The translations under genes were made by a program, and so were the position numbers. 64,000 nucleotides of DNA from contig NZ_JAGIZB010000003.1 in assembly GCF_017813395.1 (NCBI RefSeq), positions 62,001 to 126,000 of the forward strand. Direction: 5' to 3'. Shown here in pieces: positions 7,681-14,957 of the stretch (position 1 is the stretch's first letter; each line of letters opens with the position of its first letter). The stretch comes from Pararoseomonas baculiformis. GTDB lineage: Bacteria > Pseudomonadota > Alphaproteobacteria > Acetobacterales > Acetobacteraceae. Under the pieces are notes generated by a model. It saw nothing but the letters and a program-made list of their open reading frames with translations. It was not told the DNA's origin and did no database searches.

Positions 7681-9120
7681 CTAGCGCGGTCGGGGCAGCA
7701 GCGCCATCGGCTGCTCGCCCGCAGGCGTTTCAACCCGCAGCAGCCGGTAGCACTCCGCCTCCACCCCTGAGCGGGAGCGGATGATCTCTCCGATCGGCGC
7801 CGCGCCCGGCCAGAGGGAAGGTCCCTCGCCGCGCCGGAGGCTGCGCAGCATCACCCCGCCCTGCCCGTCGGGCGGCGCGGGAAGGTTGAACAGGTCCCAG
7901 CGATCTCCGATGGCCACCACTGGCACGCCCGGGGGCAAGTGCAGGGCCAGCTCGGCCGCCAGCCCATACTCCTCGGCCGCGATGAAGCTTGCGCCTGCCT
8001 GCAGCCGCGCCTCATTGACCTGCCGGGCCAGATCGGGCCAGCCACCGAGCCGCGCGAGCGTCGGGTCGGCCGATCGTGGCAGGGCCAGCGGCGCGAGGCC
8101 GGCCTGGAGGAGGACGACCGCGCTCAGTGCACCGCCCAGCCATGCCCCGATGCGCTGCCAGCGAAGCGCGGTGAAGGCGGCCGCCGCCAGGGATGCGCCG
8201 GGGTAGAGGATGGCGGGCCAGTTCCCCTGAACCCGGCTTCCGAGTGCCTGCCAGAGGAACAGCAGCGCCGCGGGGAAGACCAGCGTCGCGATCAAGCCCG
8301 CCCCGGCGTCGCGCCGCCGCACCCAGGCCATGGCCGCCGCCCAGCTTCCCACGGCGCAGAGGATGAGAAGGATCGGAGAGGCGAGGCCGAGCTGGCCGGC
8401 AAGCAGTTCCCCCAGATAGCGGAAGCCGAAATCCGCGCCCGCCCCGGCCCTCCCGCCCTGCTTGGCGAAGGAGGCCCAGCCATGCGCCGCGTTCCAGACA
8501 AGCACGGGCGAGAAGACCAGCACGGCGAGGAGCCCGCCCGCATAGAGCCGCCAGTCCCGCCACCAGCGTCGGGCAGAAGGTTCCGCCAGCAGCCAGAGCA
8601 CCAGCCCCGCGCCGAGCAGCACCGCCGTATATTTGGAGAGCAGCGCGCAGCCGGCGAACAGCCCAACCGTGAACCACCAGTTCCCGCGACCTGAGGCATG
8701 CAGCCGCGCGACGGCCCAGATCGTGCAGCACCAGAAGACGAAAAGCGGGGTATCCGGCGTCATCAGCACGGCGCCCGCATTGGTCACGGGCATGGCGTTC
8801 AGCAGCAGCGCTGCCCAGCGGCCCGGGCGATGCTCCGGCATCAGCCGGTCGCCCGCATCCGCCAGGGCCAGGGATGCGGCCGCCAGCCCGAGCGGGCCGA
8901 GCAAGCGTATCCCGGCCGGCCCATCCCCTCCGATGAAGGTTCCGGCCGCGATCCAGAGCGCGACCATGGGCGGATGGTCGAGATAGCCGGGCTGCAGGGT
9001 CCGGCCCCAGACCCAGTAATAGGCCTCGTCCGGGGAAAGCGGCAGGAGCACCGTCGCGCCGAGGCGCAGCAGCGTCAGCGCCAGCAATCCGGCCAGCCAG
9101 GGGTTCACCGGCTGCGCCAT
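7681..9120 (-). CDS. Glycosyltransferase family 39 (ArnT/PMT-like) membrane protein
   Basis: 479-residue polytopic membrane protein with about 11-12 hydrophobic helices and a periplasmic C-terminal domain. The first loop after helix 1 carries L-S-P-D-E-A-Y-Y-W (the catalytic Asp-Glu of GT-C enzymes), followed by G-Y-L-D-H-P-P-M. Enzymes of this kind transfer a sugar from a polyprenyl-phosphate donor on the outer face of the inner membrane. ATG at 9120 overlaps the 3' end of the GT2-GtrA gene by 16 bases. The pair fits donor synthesis followed by transfer, as in ArnC/ArnT. The acceptor (lipid A, protein or hopanoid) cannot be told. Confidence 0.9.
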   Translation of the reverse strand: MAQPVNPWLAGLLALTLLRLGATVLLPLSPDEAYYWVWGRTLQPGYLDHPPMVALWIAAGTFIGGDGPAGIRLLGPLGLAAASLALADAGDRLMPEHRPGRWAALLLNAMPVTNAGAVLMTPDTPLFVFWCCTIWAVARLHASGRGNWWFTVGLFAGCALLSKYTAVLLGAGLVLWLLAEPSARRWWRDWRLYAGGLLAVLVFSPVLVWNAAHGWASFAKQGGRAGAGADFGFRYLGELLAGQLGLASPILLILCAVGSWAAAMAWVRRRDAGAGLIATLVFPAALLFLWQALGSRVQGNWPAILYPGASLAAAAFTALRWQRIGAWLGGALSAVVLLQAGLAPLALPRSADPTLARLGGWPDLARQVNEARLQAGASFIAAEEYGLAAELALHLPPGVPVVAIGDRWDLFNLPAPPDGQGGVMLRSLRRGEGPSLWPGAAPIGEIIRSRSGVEAECYRLLRVETPAGEQPMALLPRPR

Positions 9121-10220
9121 ACGAGGGTGGACGAGATGGCGTAGTTCCAGACCACCGTCAGCAGTGCCCCGGCCGCCCCGGCCAGCCCCCATCCCGCCAA
9201 CTCTTCCCGCAGCAGCATCCCCGCCACGCCCACATTGGCGGCCGCGCCGATGCCACAGCCCAGGTAGAAGATGACGAGGCCACGGACCAGCCCTGCCCCG
9301 CGCAGCCGCATGTCGCGGTAGGTGATCCGGTTGTTCAGCAGGAAGTTCACCGTCATCGCCACGAAGGTCGCGATCCACTGCGCGGTCTCGAACCGGATCC
9401 CCGGAACCTGCACCGCCAGGAACAGCGCGGCCATGTGCACCACCACGCCCACCGCCCCAACGGCGGCAAAGGAAACGAAGCGCCAGGGAAGCCACCCGCC
9501 CAGCGCCTTGTCCATCAGCAGCCCGAGGAATTCGAGCAGCACGGTGGCATCGAGCTTCGACTCGCCCGCCAGCCGCGGGCGGAACTGGTAGGGGATTTCG
9601 GCAACCCGCAATGGGCGCCCGGCGGAGAGCAACAGGTCCAGCAGGATCTTGAACCCGCGCCCCGAGAGCTTCGGTGCCAGTGCCTCGAACAGGGCGCGCG
9701 GCATCAGGAAGAAGCCGCTCATCGGGTCCCCGACCGGGGTGGGCAGCAGCAGCGCGGCCAGCCGCGTGCCCGCATCGCTCACCTTCGCCCGTGCGGCCGA
9801 GAAGCCGCCCTCGGCCTCGCCACCTTCCACATGGCGGCTTCCGATCGCCACCTCCGCTCCCTCGCGCACGGCGGCCAGCATCGCGGGCAGCGCCGTCTCG
9901 TCATGCTGAAGGTCGCCGTCGATCACGGCCACGTAGCGGGCGGATGAGGAGAGCACGCCCTCCGTCACCGCAGAGGCAAGGCCGCGCCGCCCGATGCGCC
10001 GCAGCCCGCGAACGCGCGGGTCCCGTGCCGCCAACTCGCGGACCTCTGCCGTGGTGCCGTCCGGGCTGTCGTCATCGACGAAGACCACCTCCCAGGCGAT
10101 CCCGCCCAGGGCCGCGTCCAGCCGCGCCACCATCGGAGCGACATTCGCCGCTTCCTTGTAGCAGGGTACTACCACGGTGAGTTCCGCGGGCAGATCGGCA
10201 ATGTGGGTCTCGGCCGGCAC
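9105..10220 (-). CDS. GT2 polyprenyl-phosphate glycosyltransferase fused to a GtrA-type membrane domain
   Basis: 371 residues. Residues ~12-235 are a DPM1/ArnC-like GT2 domain: V-V-P-C-Y-K-E-A-A-N-V at the N-terminus, V-V-F-V-D-D-D-S-P-D-G-T, and the metal-binding V-I-D-G-D-L-Q-H-D. Residues ~240-371 are a GtrA-like domain with four membrane helices and the N-F-L-L-N-N-R-I-T-Y-R motif. The protein should build a polyprenyl-phosphate sugar on the cytosolic face and may help flip it. It is translationally overlapped with the GT39 gene downstream, which would use that donor. Sugar identity is unknown. Confidence 0.92.
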   Translation of the reverse strand: MPAETHIADLPAELTVVVPCYKEAANVAPMVARLDAALGGIAWEVVFVDDDSPDGTTAEVRELAARDPRVRGLRRIGRRGLASAVTEGVLSSSARYVAVIDGDLQHDETALPAMLAAVREGAEVAIGSRHVEGGEAEGGFSAARAKVSDAGTRLAALLLPTPVGDPMSGFFLMPRALFEALAPKLSGRGFKILLDLLLSAGRPLRVAEIPYQFRPRLAGESKLDATVLLEFLGLLMDKALGGWLPWRFVSFAAVGAVGVVVHMAALFLAVQVPGIRFETAQWIATFVAMTVNFLLNNRITYRDMRLRGAGLVRGLVIFYLGCGIGAAANVGVAGMLLREELAGWGLAGAAGALLTVVWNYAISSTLVWRSR

Positions 10221-10344
10221 GGCGGCGGCTTAGCCCGCGCCGCCCGGCGCAGGAAGGGGTTGGCGGCGGGGGCAGCCTCGCATAGCCGGACCTTCCGGCC
10301 CGGCGGCGATGGCGGTAGCGGGGCGCAACCAGCCGGAGTGCCGC

Positions 10345-11124
10345 ATGCCCGACCTTTCCTTCCTGCCGGCAGGCATGCCGTCCATCGGCGCCATGGGCCC
10401 GGCGATCGCCATCATCGGCCTCTCCGCCGTCTTTCGAGGGTTCACCGGCTTCGGCTTCGCGATCATTGCCGTCCCGCTGCTCAGCCTGGCGCTTCCGCCG
10501 CTCCTGGCGGTGGCCCTGGCAGCCGGGCTGCAACTTCTGGGCGGGCTGATGGACCTGCCCCAGGCCTCGCGCAGCTGCCACTGGCCCTCGGTGCGCTGGC
10601 TCCTGGCGGGGGCGCTGCTTGCCTCCCCACTCGGCACTCTCCTCCTGGCCTGGCTTCCCGCCGACTGGGCGCGGCTTGCCCTGGCTGCCGCCTGCGGCGC
10701 GGCCGTACTCGCCCTCGCCTCGGGCTTCGGCTTCCGCCACATCCCGGGCCGGGCGGCCACGGCCGGTGCCGGGGTCCTTTCGGGCCTGTTCAACGGGCTG
10801 GCCGCCATGCCCGGCCCACCCGCCCTCGCCTATTACCTCGCCCTACCTCTCGCCCCAGCGCAGGTCCGCGCCTCGCTGATCGCGTTCTTTGCCTTCTCCG
10901 CCATGGCCTCCACCGCAAGCCTGACCGTGATCGGGGCCATCGGCTGGCGCGAGCTGCTGCTCGTCCTGGCCGGTCTCCCGCTGATGATCGGCGGGTCCCG
11001 GCTGGGTGCGGCCCTGTTCCGCCGCGCGGGCGGGGCCCATCGGGGCATTTCCCTGGCGACCCTCGCCCTCGTCGCGCTCCTCACTGCCGCAAGGGGGCTT
11101 TCCGGCCTGATCGGCGGCCCCTGA
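10345..11124 (+). CDS. Sulfite exporter TauE/SafE family protein
   Basis: 259-residue inner-membrane protein with about eight hydrophobic segments in two repeated halves, as in the TauE/SafE (former DUF81) family. The opening G-L-S-A-V-F-R-G-F-T-G-F-G-F-A-I-I-A-V-P-L-L is the conserved first repeat. ATG at 10345 has GGAG seven bases upstream and is preferred to an in-frame ATG at 10309. Members move sulfite, sulfoacetate or other small organosulfur anions, but the substrate here is not deducible. It diverges from the GT2-GtrA gene with a 124-base spacer in which I see no clear promoter. Confidence 0.88.
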   Translation: MPDLSFLPAGMPSIGAMGPAIAIIGLSAVFRGFTGFGFAIIAVPLLSLALPPLLAVALAAGLQLLGGLMDLPQASRSCHWPSVRWLLAGALLASPLGTLLLAWLPADWARLALAAACGAAVLALASGFGFRHIPGRAATAGAGVLSGLFNGLAAMPGPPALAYYLALPLAPAQVRASLIAFFAFSAMASTASLTVIGAIGWRELLLVLAGLPLMIGGSRLGAALFRRAGGAHRGISLATLALVALLTAARGLSGLIGGP

Positions 11125-11162
11125 GGGATCGGCCTGTGCACGAAAGCGTGTAGGCTGGGTCC

Positions 11163-11879
11163 ATGCTCGAACTCACGGATGTCACCCGGTCCTTCAAGGT
11201 CGGTCCCGGCCAGATGCCCATCCTGCGCGGCATCTCGCTCCGGGTGGAGAAGGGGGAGCTGGCCTCGATCATGGGCGGCTCGGGGTCGGGCAAGACCACG
11301 CTGATGAACATCATCGGCCTTCTGGACAAGCCGAGTAGCGGATCTTACGCGGTGGGCGGCCAGGATGTTCTGCGCGCAGAGGCGAATGAGCTCTCGCGCC
11401 TGCGGAACCGCCTTATCGGCTTCGTCTTTCAGTCCTTCTTCCTGCTGCCCCGGATGAATGCCTGGCGCAACGTGGCCCTGCCGCTGATGTACCGTGGCGT
11501 GCCGGAGGCGGAGGCACGCCGCCGCGCCCTCGCCATGCTGGAGCGGGTCGGGCTGGCGGAACGCACTGACCACATGCCGGCCCAGCTTTCCGGTGGGCAG
11601 CGGCAGCGCGTCGCCATTGCCCGCGCGCTGGTGGGCGAGCCCGCGGTGGTCCTGGCCGACGAGCCGACCGGCGCGCTGGATCCGAAGGTCTCGCAGGAGA
11701 TCATGGAACTCTTCCTCGAGATGAACCGGGAATTGGGCGTGCTGATCATCATCATCACCCATGACCCCGGCGTGGCCGCTCAGTGCCCGCGGCGCATCCA
11801 TCTGGATGCCGGCCGCATCGCCTCGGACACGGGGCCGGGAAGCGGGCTCGGCGGCATGCCCATCCGGCGCGTGGCATAG
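11163..11879 (+). CDS. MacB-type ABC transporter ATP-binding protein
   Basis: 238-residue ATPase of the LolD/MacB type (mechanotransmission exporters). Motifs: Walker A G-G-S-G-S-G-K-T-T near residue 37, Q-loop F-Q-S-F-F-L-L-P, signature L-S-G-G-Q-R-Q-R, Walker B V-V-L-A-D-E-P-T-G-A-L-D, and His switch I-I-T-H-D. The permease starts directly after its stop codon with no spacer, so in this locus ATPase and permease are separate proteins, unlike E. coli MacB. Together with the TolC-like channel and adaptor at 13.4-16.8 kb it probably forms an export pump. Confidence 0.94.
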   Translation: MLELTDVTRSFKVGPGQMPILRGISLRVEKGELASIMGGSGSGKTTLMNIIGLLDKPSSGSYAVGGQDVLRAEANELSRLRNRLIGFVFQSFFLLPRMNAWRNVALPLMYRGVPEAEARRRALAMLERVGLAERTDHMPAQLSGGQRQRVAIARALVGEPAVVLADEPTGALDPKVSQEIMELFLEMNRELGVLIIIITHDPGVAAQCPRRIHLDAGRIASDTGPGSGLGGMPIRRVA

Positions 11880-13046
11880 ATGTTCGGCCGCGTGATCCGG
11901 GAGGCCCTGGCCGGCCTTCTCGCCGCCCGCCAGCGCGCCGTCCTCGCGCTGCTCGGCATCGTGGTCGGCGCCGGCGCCGTGATCGCCATGCTGAATGTCG
12001 GCGCCATCGCGCGGAATGAGACCGTGCGGCAGTTCCGGGAAATGGGCACGGATATCCTCATGCTCCGCACTGGAGGCTTCAGCGGCGCCTTCAACCCGGC
12101 CGACCTGGAGGCGCTGCCCGCCCTGGTACCGGCCATCGAGGATGTGGCGCCCTTTGCCATCGGTGGCGGCGTGGTAGGCCATGAGGGCATGACGCAGACC
12201 GTGTCCACCCTGGGCACGACAGGCAGCTTCGCCCGCGCGGCACGGCTGCCGCTGGCGCAGGGCCGCTTCCTCACGGAGCATGACCGCTACGAGCTGTTCG
12301 CGGTGCTCGGCGCGCGGTTGGCGGCCGATCTTTCCTCCCCCTTCGCACCGGTGCGCATCGGCAGCCAGCTCCGGATGGGCCGCTATGTCTTCACCGTGGT
12401 TGGCATCCTCGCCCCGGTCCTGCCCAGCCCGATGATGCCGGTGGATGTGGACGGCACCCTCTTCGTCTCCATCCCCAATGCGCGGCGCGTCATGCCGGAT
12501 TCGGGAATCAGCACGGTGATGGTGCGGCTCCGCCCCGATGCGGACCCGGAGGCGGCCACGATCCCCATCCGGCGGCATCTCGAGCCAAGGTTGCGCGATG
12601 GCGGGCTGAACGTGCAGAGCGCGCGGCAGCTGATCGCGGGCATGGCGGGCCAGATGCGCCTCTTCACCGTGCTGCTCGGCGCCATCGGGGCCATCGCGCT
12701 CCTGCTCGGCGGAGTCGGGGTGATGAACATTATGATCATCTCCATCGCCGAGCGTAGGCGGGAGATCGGGATACGCTTGGCGATCGGAGCGCGCCGGGCG
12801 GAGATCCGCAGCCTTTTCCTCGCCGAAGCCGTGATCCTCGCCCTTGCCGGCGGGCTGCTCGGCATCGCCGTCGGGATTGCCGGCGCCTATGGCTTCGCGC
12901 GGGTTTCAGGGTGGGAATTCATCCTCTCTCCGGCCGCGGCGCCCCTCGGGGCCGGAGTCTCGGCGGCAGTGGGGATCTTCTTCGGCTTCTACCCCGCCGT
13001 GATGGCCTCCCGCCTGGATCCGATCGAGGCGCTGCGCTCGGAATAG
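11880..13046 (+). CDS. MacB/FtsX-family ABC transporter permease
   Basis: 388 residues with the MacB topology: one N-terminal membrane helix (~20-40), a large periplasmic domain (~45-255), then three C-terminal helices (~262-290, 315-345, 352-378). The V-G-V-M-N-I-M-I-I-S-I-A-E-R-R-R-E-I-G motif followed by I-G-A-R between helices 2 and 3 is diagnostic for MacB-like permeases. The C-terminus ends M-A-S-R-L-D-P-I-E-A-L-R, also typical. ATG follows immediately after the ATPase stop. It should pass a substrate from the periplasm toward the adaptor and TolC-like channel encoded just downstream. Confidence 0.94.
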   Translation: MFGRVIREALAGLLAARQRAVLALLGIVVGAGAVIAMLNVGAIARNETVRQFREMGTDILMLRTGGFSGAFNPADLEALPALVPAIEDVAPFAIGGGVVGHEGMTQTVSTLGTTGSFARAARLPLAQGRFLTEHDRYELFAVLGARLAADLSSPFAPVRIGSQLRMGRYVFTVVGILAPVLPSPMMPVDVDGTLFVSIPNARRVMPDSGISTVMVRLRPDADPEAATIPIRRHLEPRLRDGGLNVQSARQLIAGMAGQMRLFTVLLGAIGAIALLLGGVGVMNIMIISIAERRREIGIRLAIGARRAEIRSLFLAEAVILALAGGLLGIAVGIAGAYGFARVSGWEFILSPAAAPLGAGVSAAVGIFFGFYPAVMASRLDPIEALRSE

Positions 13047-13061
13047 GCGAGCCAGGGCAGC

Positions 13062-13292
13062 CTACGGCACAAGCTCCGGCATCGAGCCGCCATGCGGCGC
13101 GCGGTTTGGCCGGTTCGGCAGGGAGATGGGCGGCGCGCCGGTCGGCTCTGCGAGCCGAAGCACGGGCACGGCGCCGCCAGCGACAGGGGCCGCCATCTCC
13201 GGCCGGGCCACGGGCTGGCTGAGCACCGCCGGCGGGGCGCATCCGCCCAGGAGCAGCAATGCCGCCAGAAACACCTTGGGGCTTGCCCGCAT
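13062..13292 (-). CDS. Small Pro-rich predicted lipoprotein
   Basis: 76 residues on the strand opposite the surrounding export genes. The ATG at 13292 is preceded by a consensus AGGAGG Shine-Dalgarno with about six bases of spacing, which argues for real translation. The leader M-R-A-S-P-K-V-F-L-A-A-L-L-L-L-G-G-C carries a good lipobox (L-G-G-C, Cys18). The mature part is short, rich in Pro and Ala, and without a recognised domain; the tail reads N-R-P-N-R-A-P-H-G-G-S. It converges with the MacB-like permease gene (15-base gap) and diverges from the tolC-like gene. Function unknown. Confidence 0.72.
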   Translation of the reverse strand: MRASPKVFLAALLLLGGCAPPAVLSQPVARPEMAAPVAGGAVPVLRLAEPTGAPPISLPNRPNRAPHGGSMPELVP

Positions 13293-13412
13293 CACGCCTC
13301 CTGTGACCGCCGCGCCATCCCATTCCGGAATCGCACGGGCTCCGCCGCCCCGCCCAATCCACCGGCCGTGGCGGCCTTGCCGGCCCGGGAGACAGGGTGA
13401 GATAAACCTTTC

Positions 13413-14957
13413 ATGAGCCCTCCGGAACAGACGAAGGGGCCTGCCCGCGCGGAACCGCTCGGCGGAGGGCCGGCGGCATGGCGCCATCTTGCCGCACCCA
13501 TGCTGGCATTCGCGCTGCTCGCCCTCCCCGCCGCCGGGCCGGCTTCAGCGCAGTCCCACGGGCGCGCTCCGGCCCAGCTGCCCGGCCAGGAGGCACCGGC
13601 CGGCGCCGCCGCCCTCAGCCTTCCGGAAGCCGTGTATCTGGGGTTGCGGAACAACCGGGTGATCCGTTCCGAATATCTCCAGCGCGTGGCGGACCGCTTT
13701 GCTCTGCGCGTAGAGGAGAGCCGCTTCACGCCGCGCCTCGACATCGCCGCGACCACGAACCGGTCCCGCTCCGCCGGGGTGAACACGACCGCAGCCAGGC
13801 TCGGCCCCGTGCTGAGCTGGGACGCACCCACAGGGGCTCGCCTCAACTTCGGCTGGCAGGCGGCGCAGACGAATATCCGCGGCCAGCCCGGCAACGGCGC
13901 GGGCAACCTCTCCTTCGAGTTGGTCCAGCCACTGCTTGCAGGCGCAGGGATCGACTACGCCACGGCTCCGCTCCGCATTGCCCGCATCAGCGAGCAGAAT
14001 GCGCGGCTGCGCGTGAAGCAGACCGTCTCCGAGCAGGTCACCTCCATCGTCCTGGCCTATCGCACGCTGCTGCAAAGCCAGGAGCAGCTGCGCATCGCGG
14101 AGGACGGGCTGCGGCGCGCACGCGAACTCGTGGAGGTGAACCGCCTGCTGATCGCCGCGGGCCGCCTCGCCCAGGTCGAGATTGTTCAGTCCGAGGCGAG
14201 CGTCGCCCAGCAGGAACTGGCACTTCTCGCCGCGCAGAACGCGAATGAGGAGGCCAGGCTGGCGCTCCTGGTCCTCATCGCCGCCGACCCGGCTTCCCGT
14301 ATCTGGGCCGCGGACCGTCCCTCCGCACCGTCGGTGCGCGTGGACCTCCAGCGGGCGCTTGCCACGGCCTATGCCAACCAGCCCGCCTATCTCGGCCAGC
14401 TCTTCAACATCGAGATCAACCGCATCAACCTCGATGCGGCGCGAAACCAGCGGCTCTGGGAACTGAACATCGTCGCCGGGGCGGGGCAGCAGGCCACGCG
14501 GCGGAACGTGCTGGATACGGTGGACGCGCTGCGGCAGGTGCGGTCGGACTTCAACATCGGCCTGCAGCTGAACATCCCCATCGGCTATCTCGCGCGCGAG
14601 CAGCTGGAGGTGAACGCGACCACCGCGCTGCGCCAGTCCGAGCTTGCGGCCGAGCAGGCGCGCGACGCGCTGCGTAAGAGCGTGGAGGACGGCGTACGGA
14701 ACGTGGAAACCCAGCGCCGCCAGGCCGAGTTGGCGCGGCGCGCACGGGAACTCGCCCGGCAGCAGCTGGAGGTCGAGCTTGCCCGGCTGCAGGCCGGCCG
14801 CTCCAGTAATTTCCAGGTGGTCTCCTTCCAATCAGCGCTCCAGCAGGCCGAAAGCGCGGAACTGGGCGCGGTGATTGCGTATCTGAACGCCCTGAACCAG
14901 CTGGACCTCGTTCTCGGCACCGTGCTCGAAACCTGGCAGATCACGCTGAACGAGTGA
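13413..14957 (+). CDS. TolC family outer membrane efflux protein
   Basis: 514 residues with an N-terminal hydrophobic leader ending around A-S-A-Q (residue ~47), longer than usual because of a charged pre-segment. The mature protein shows two OEP repeats rich in Ala, Arg, Gln and Leu heptads with alternating beta segments (for example L-N-F-G-W-Q-A-A-Q and F-N-I-G-L-Q-L-N-I-P), as in TolC-type alpha-barrel/beta-barrel channels. The helical parts (~195-285 and ~405-495) are long amphipathic coils. The stop overlaps the start of the PAS-adaptor gene (TGATG), so channel and adaptor are translationally coupled. No lipid-anchoring Cys is seen. Confidence 0.9.
   Translation: MSPPEQTKGPARAEPLGGGPAAWRHLAAPMLAFALLALPAAGPASAQSHGRAPAQLPGQEAPAGAAALSLPEAVYLGLRNNRVIRSEYLQRVADRFALRVEESRFTPRLDIAATTNRSRSAGVNTTAARLGPVLSWDAPTGARLNFGWQAAQTNIRGQPGNGAGNLSFELVQPLLAGAGIDYATAPLRIARISEQNARLRVKQTVSEQVTSIVLAYRTLLQSQEQLRIAEDGLRRARELVEVNRLLIAAGRLAQVEIVQSEASVAQQELALLAAQNANEEARLALLVLIAADPASRIWAADRPSAPSVRVDLQRALATAYANQPAYLGQLFNIEINRINLDAARNQRLWELNIVAGAGQQATRRNVLDTVDALRQVRSDFNIGLQLNIPIGYLAREQLEVNATTALRQSELAAEQARDALRKSVEDGVRNVETQRRQAELARRARELARQQLEVELARLQAGRSSNFQVVSFQSALQQAESAELGAVIAYLNALNQLDLVLGTVLETWQITLNE

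Noticed and set aside
10833-12578. 581-codon antisense frame over the MacB-like genes
   Set aside because: Shadow of the ATPase and permease; low-complexity His/Asp/Gly-rich product.
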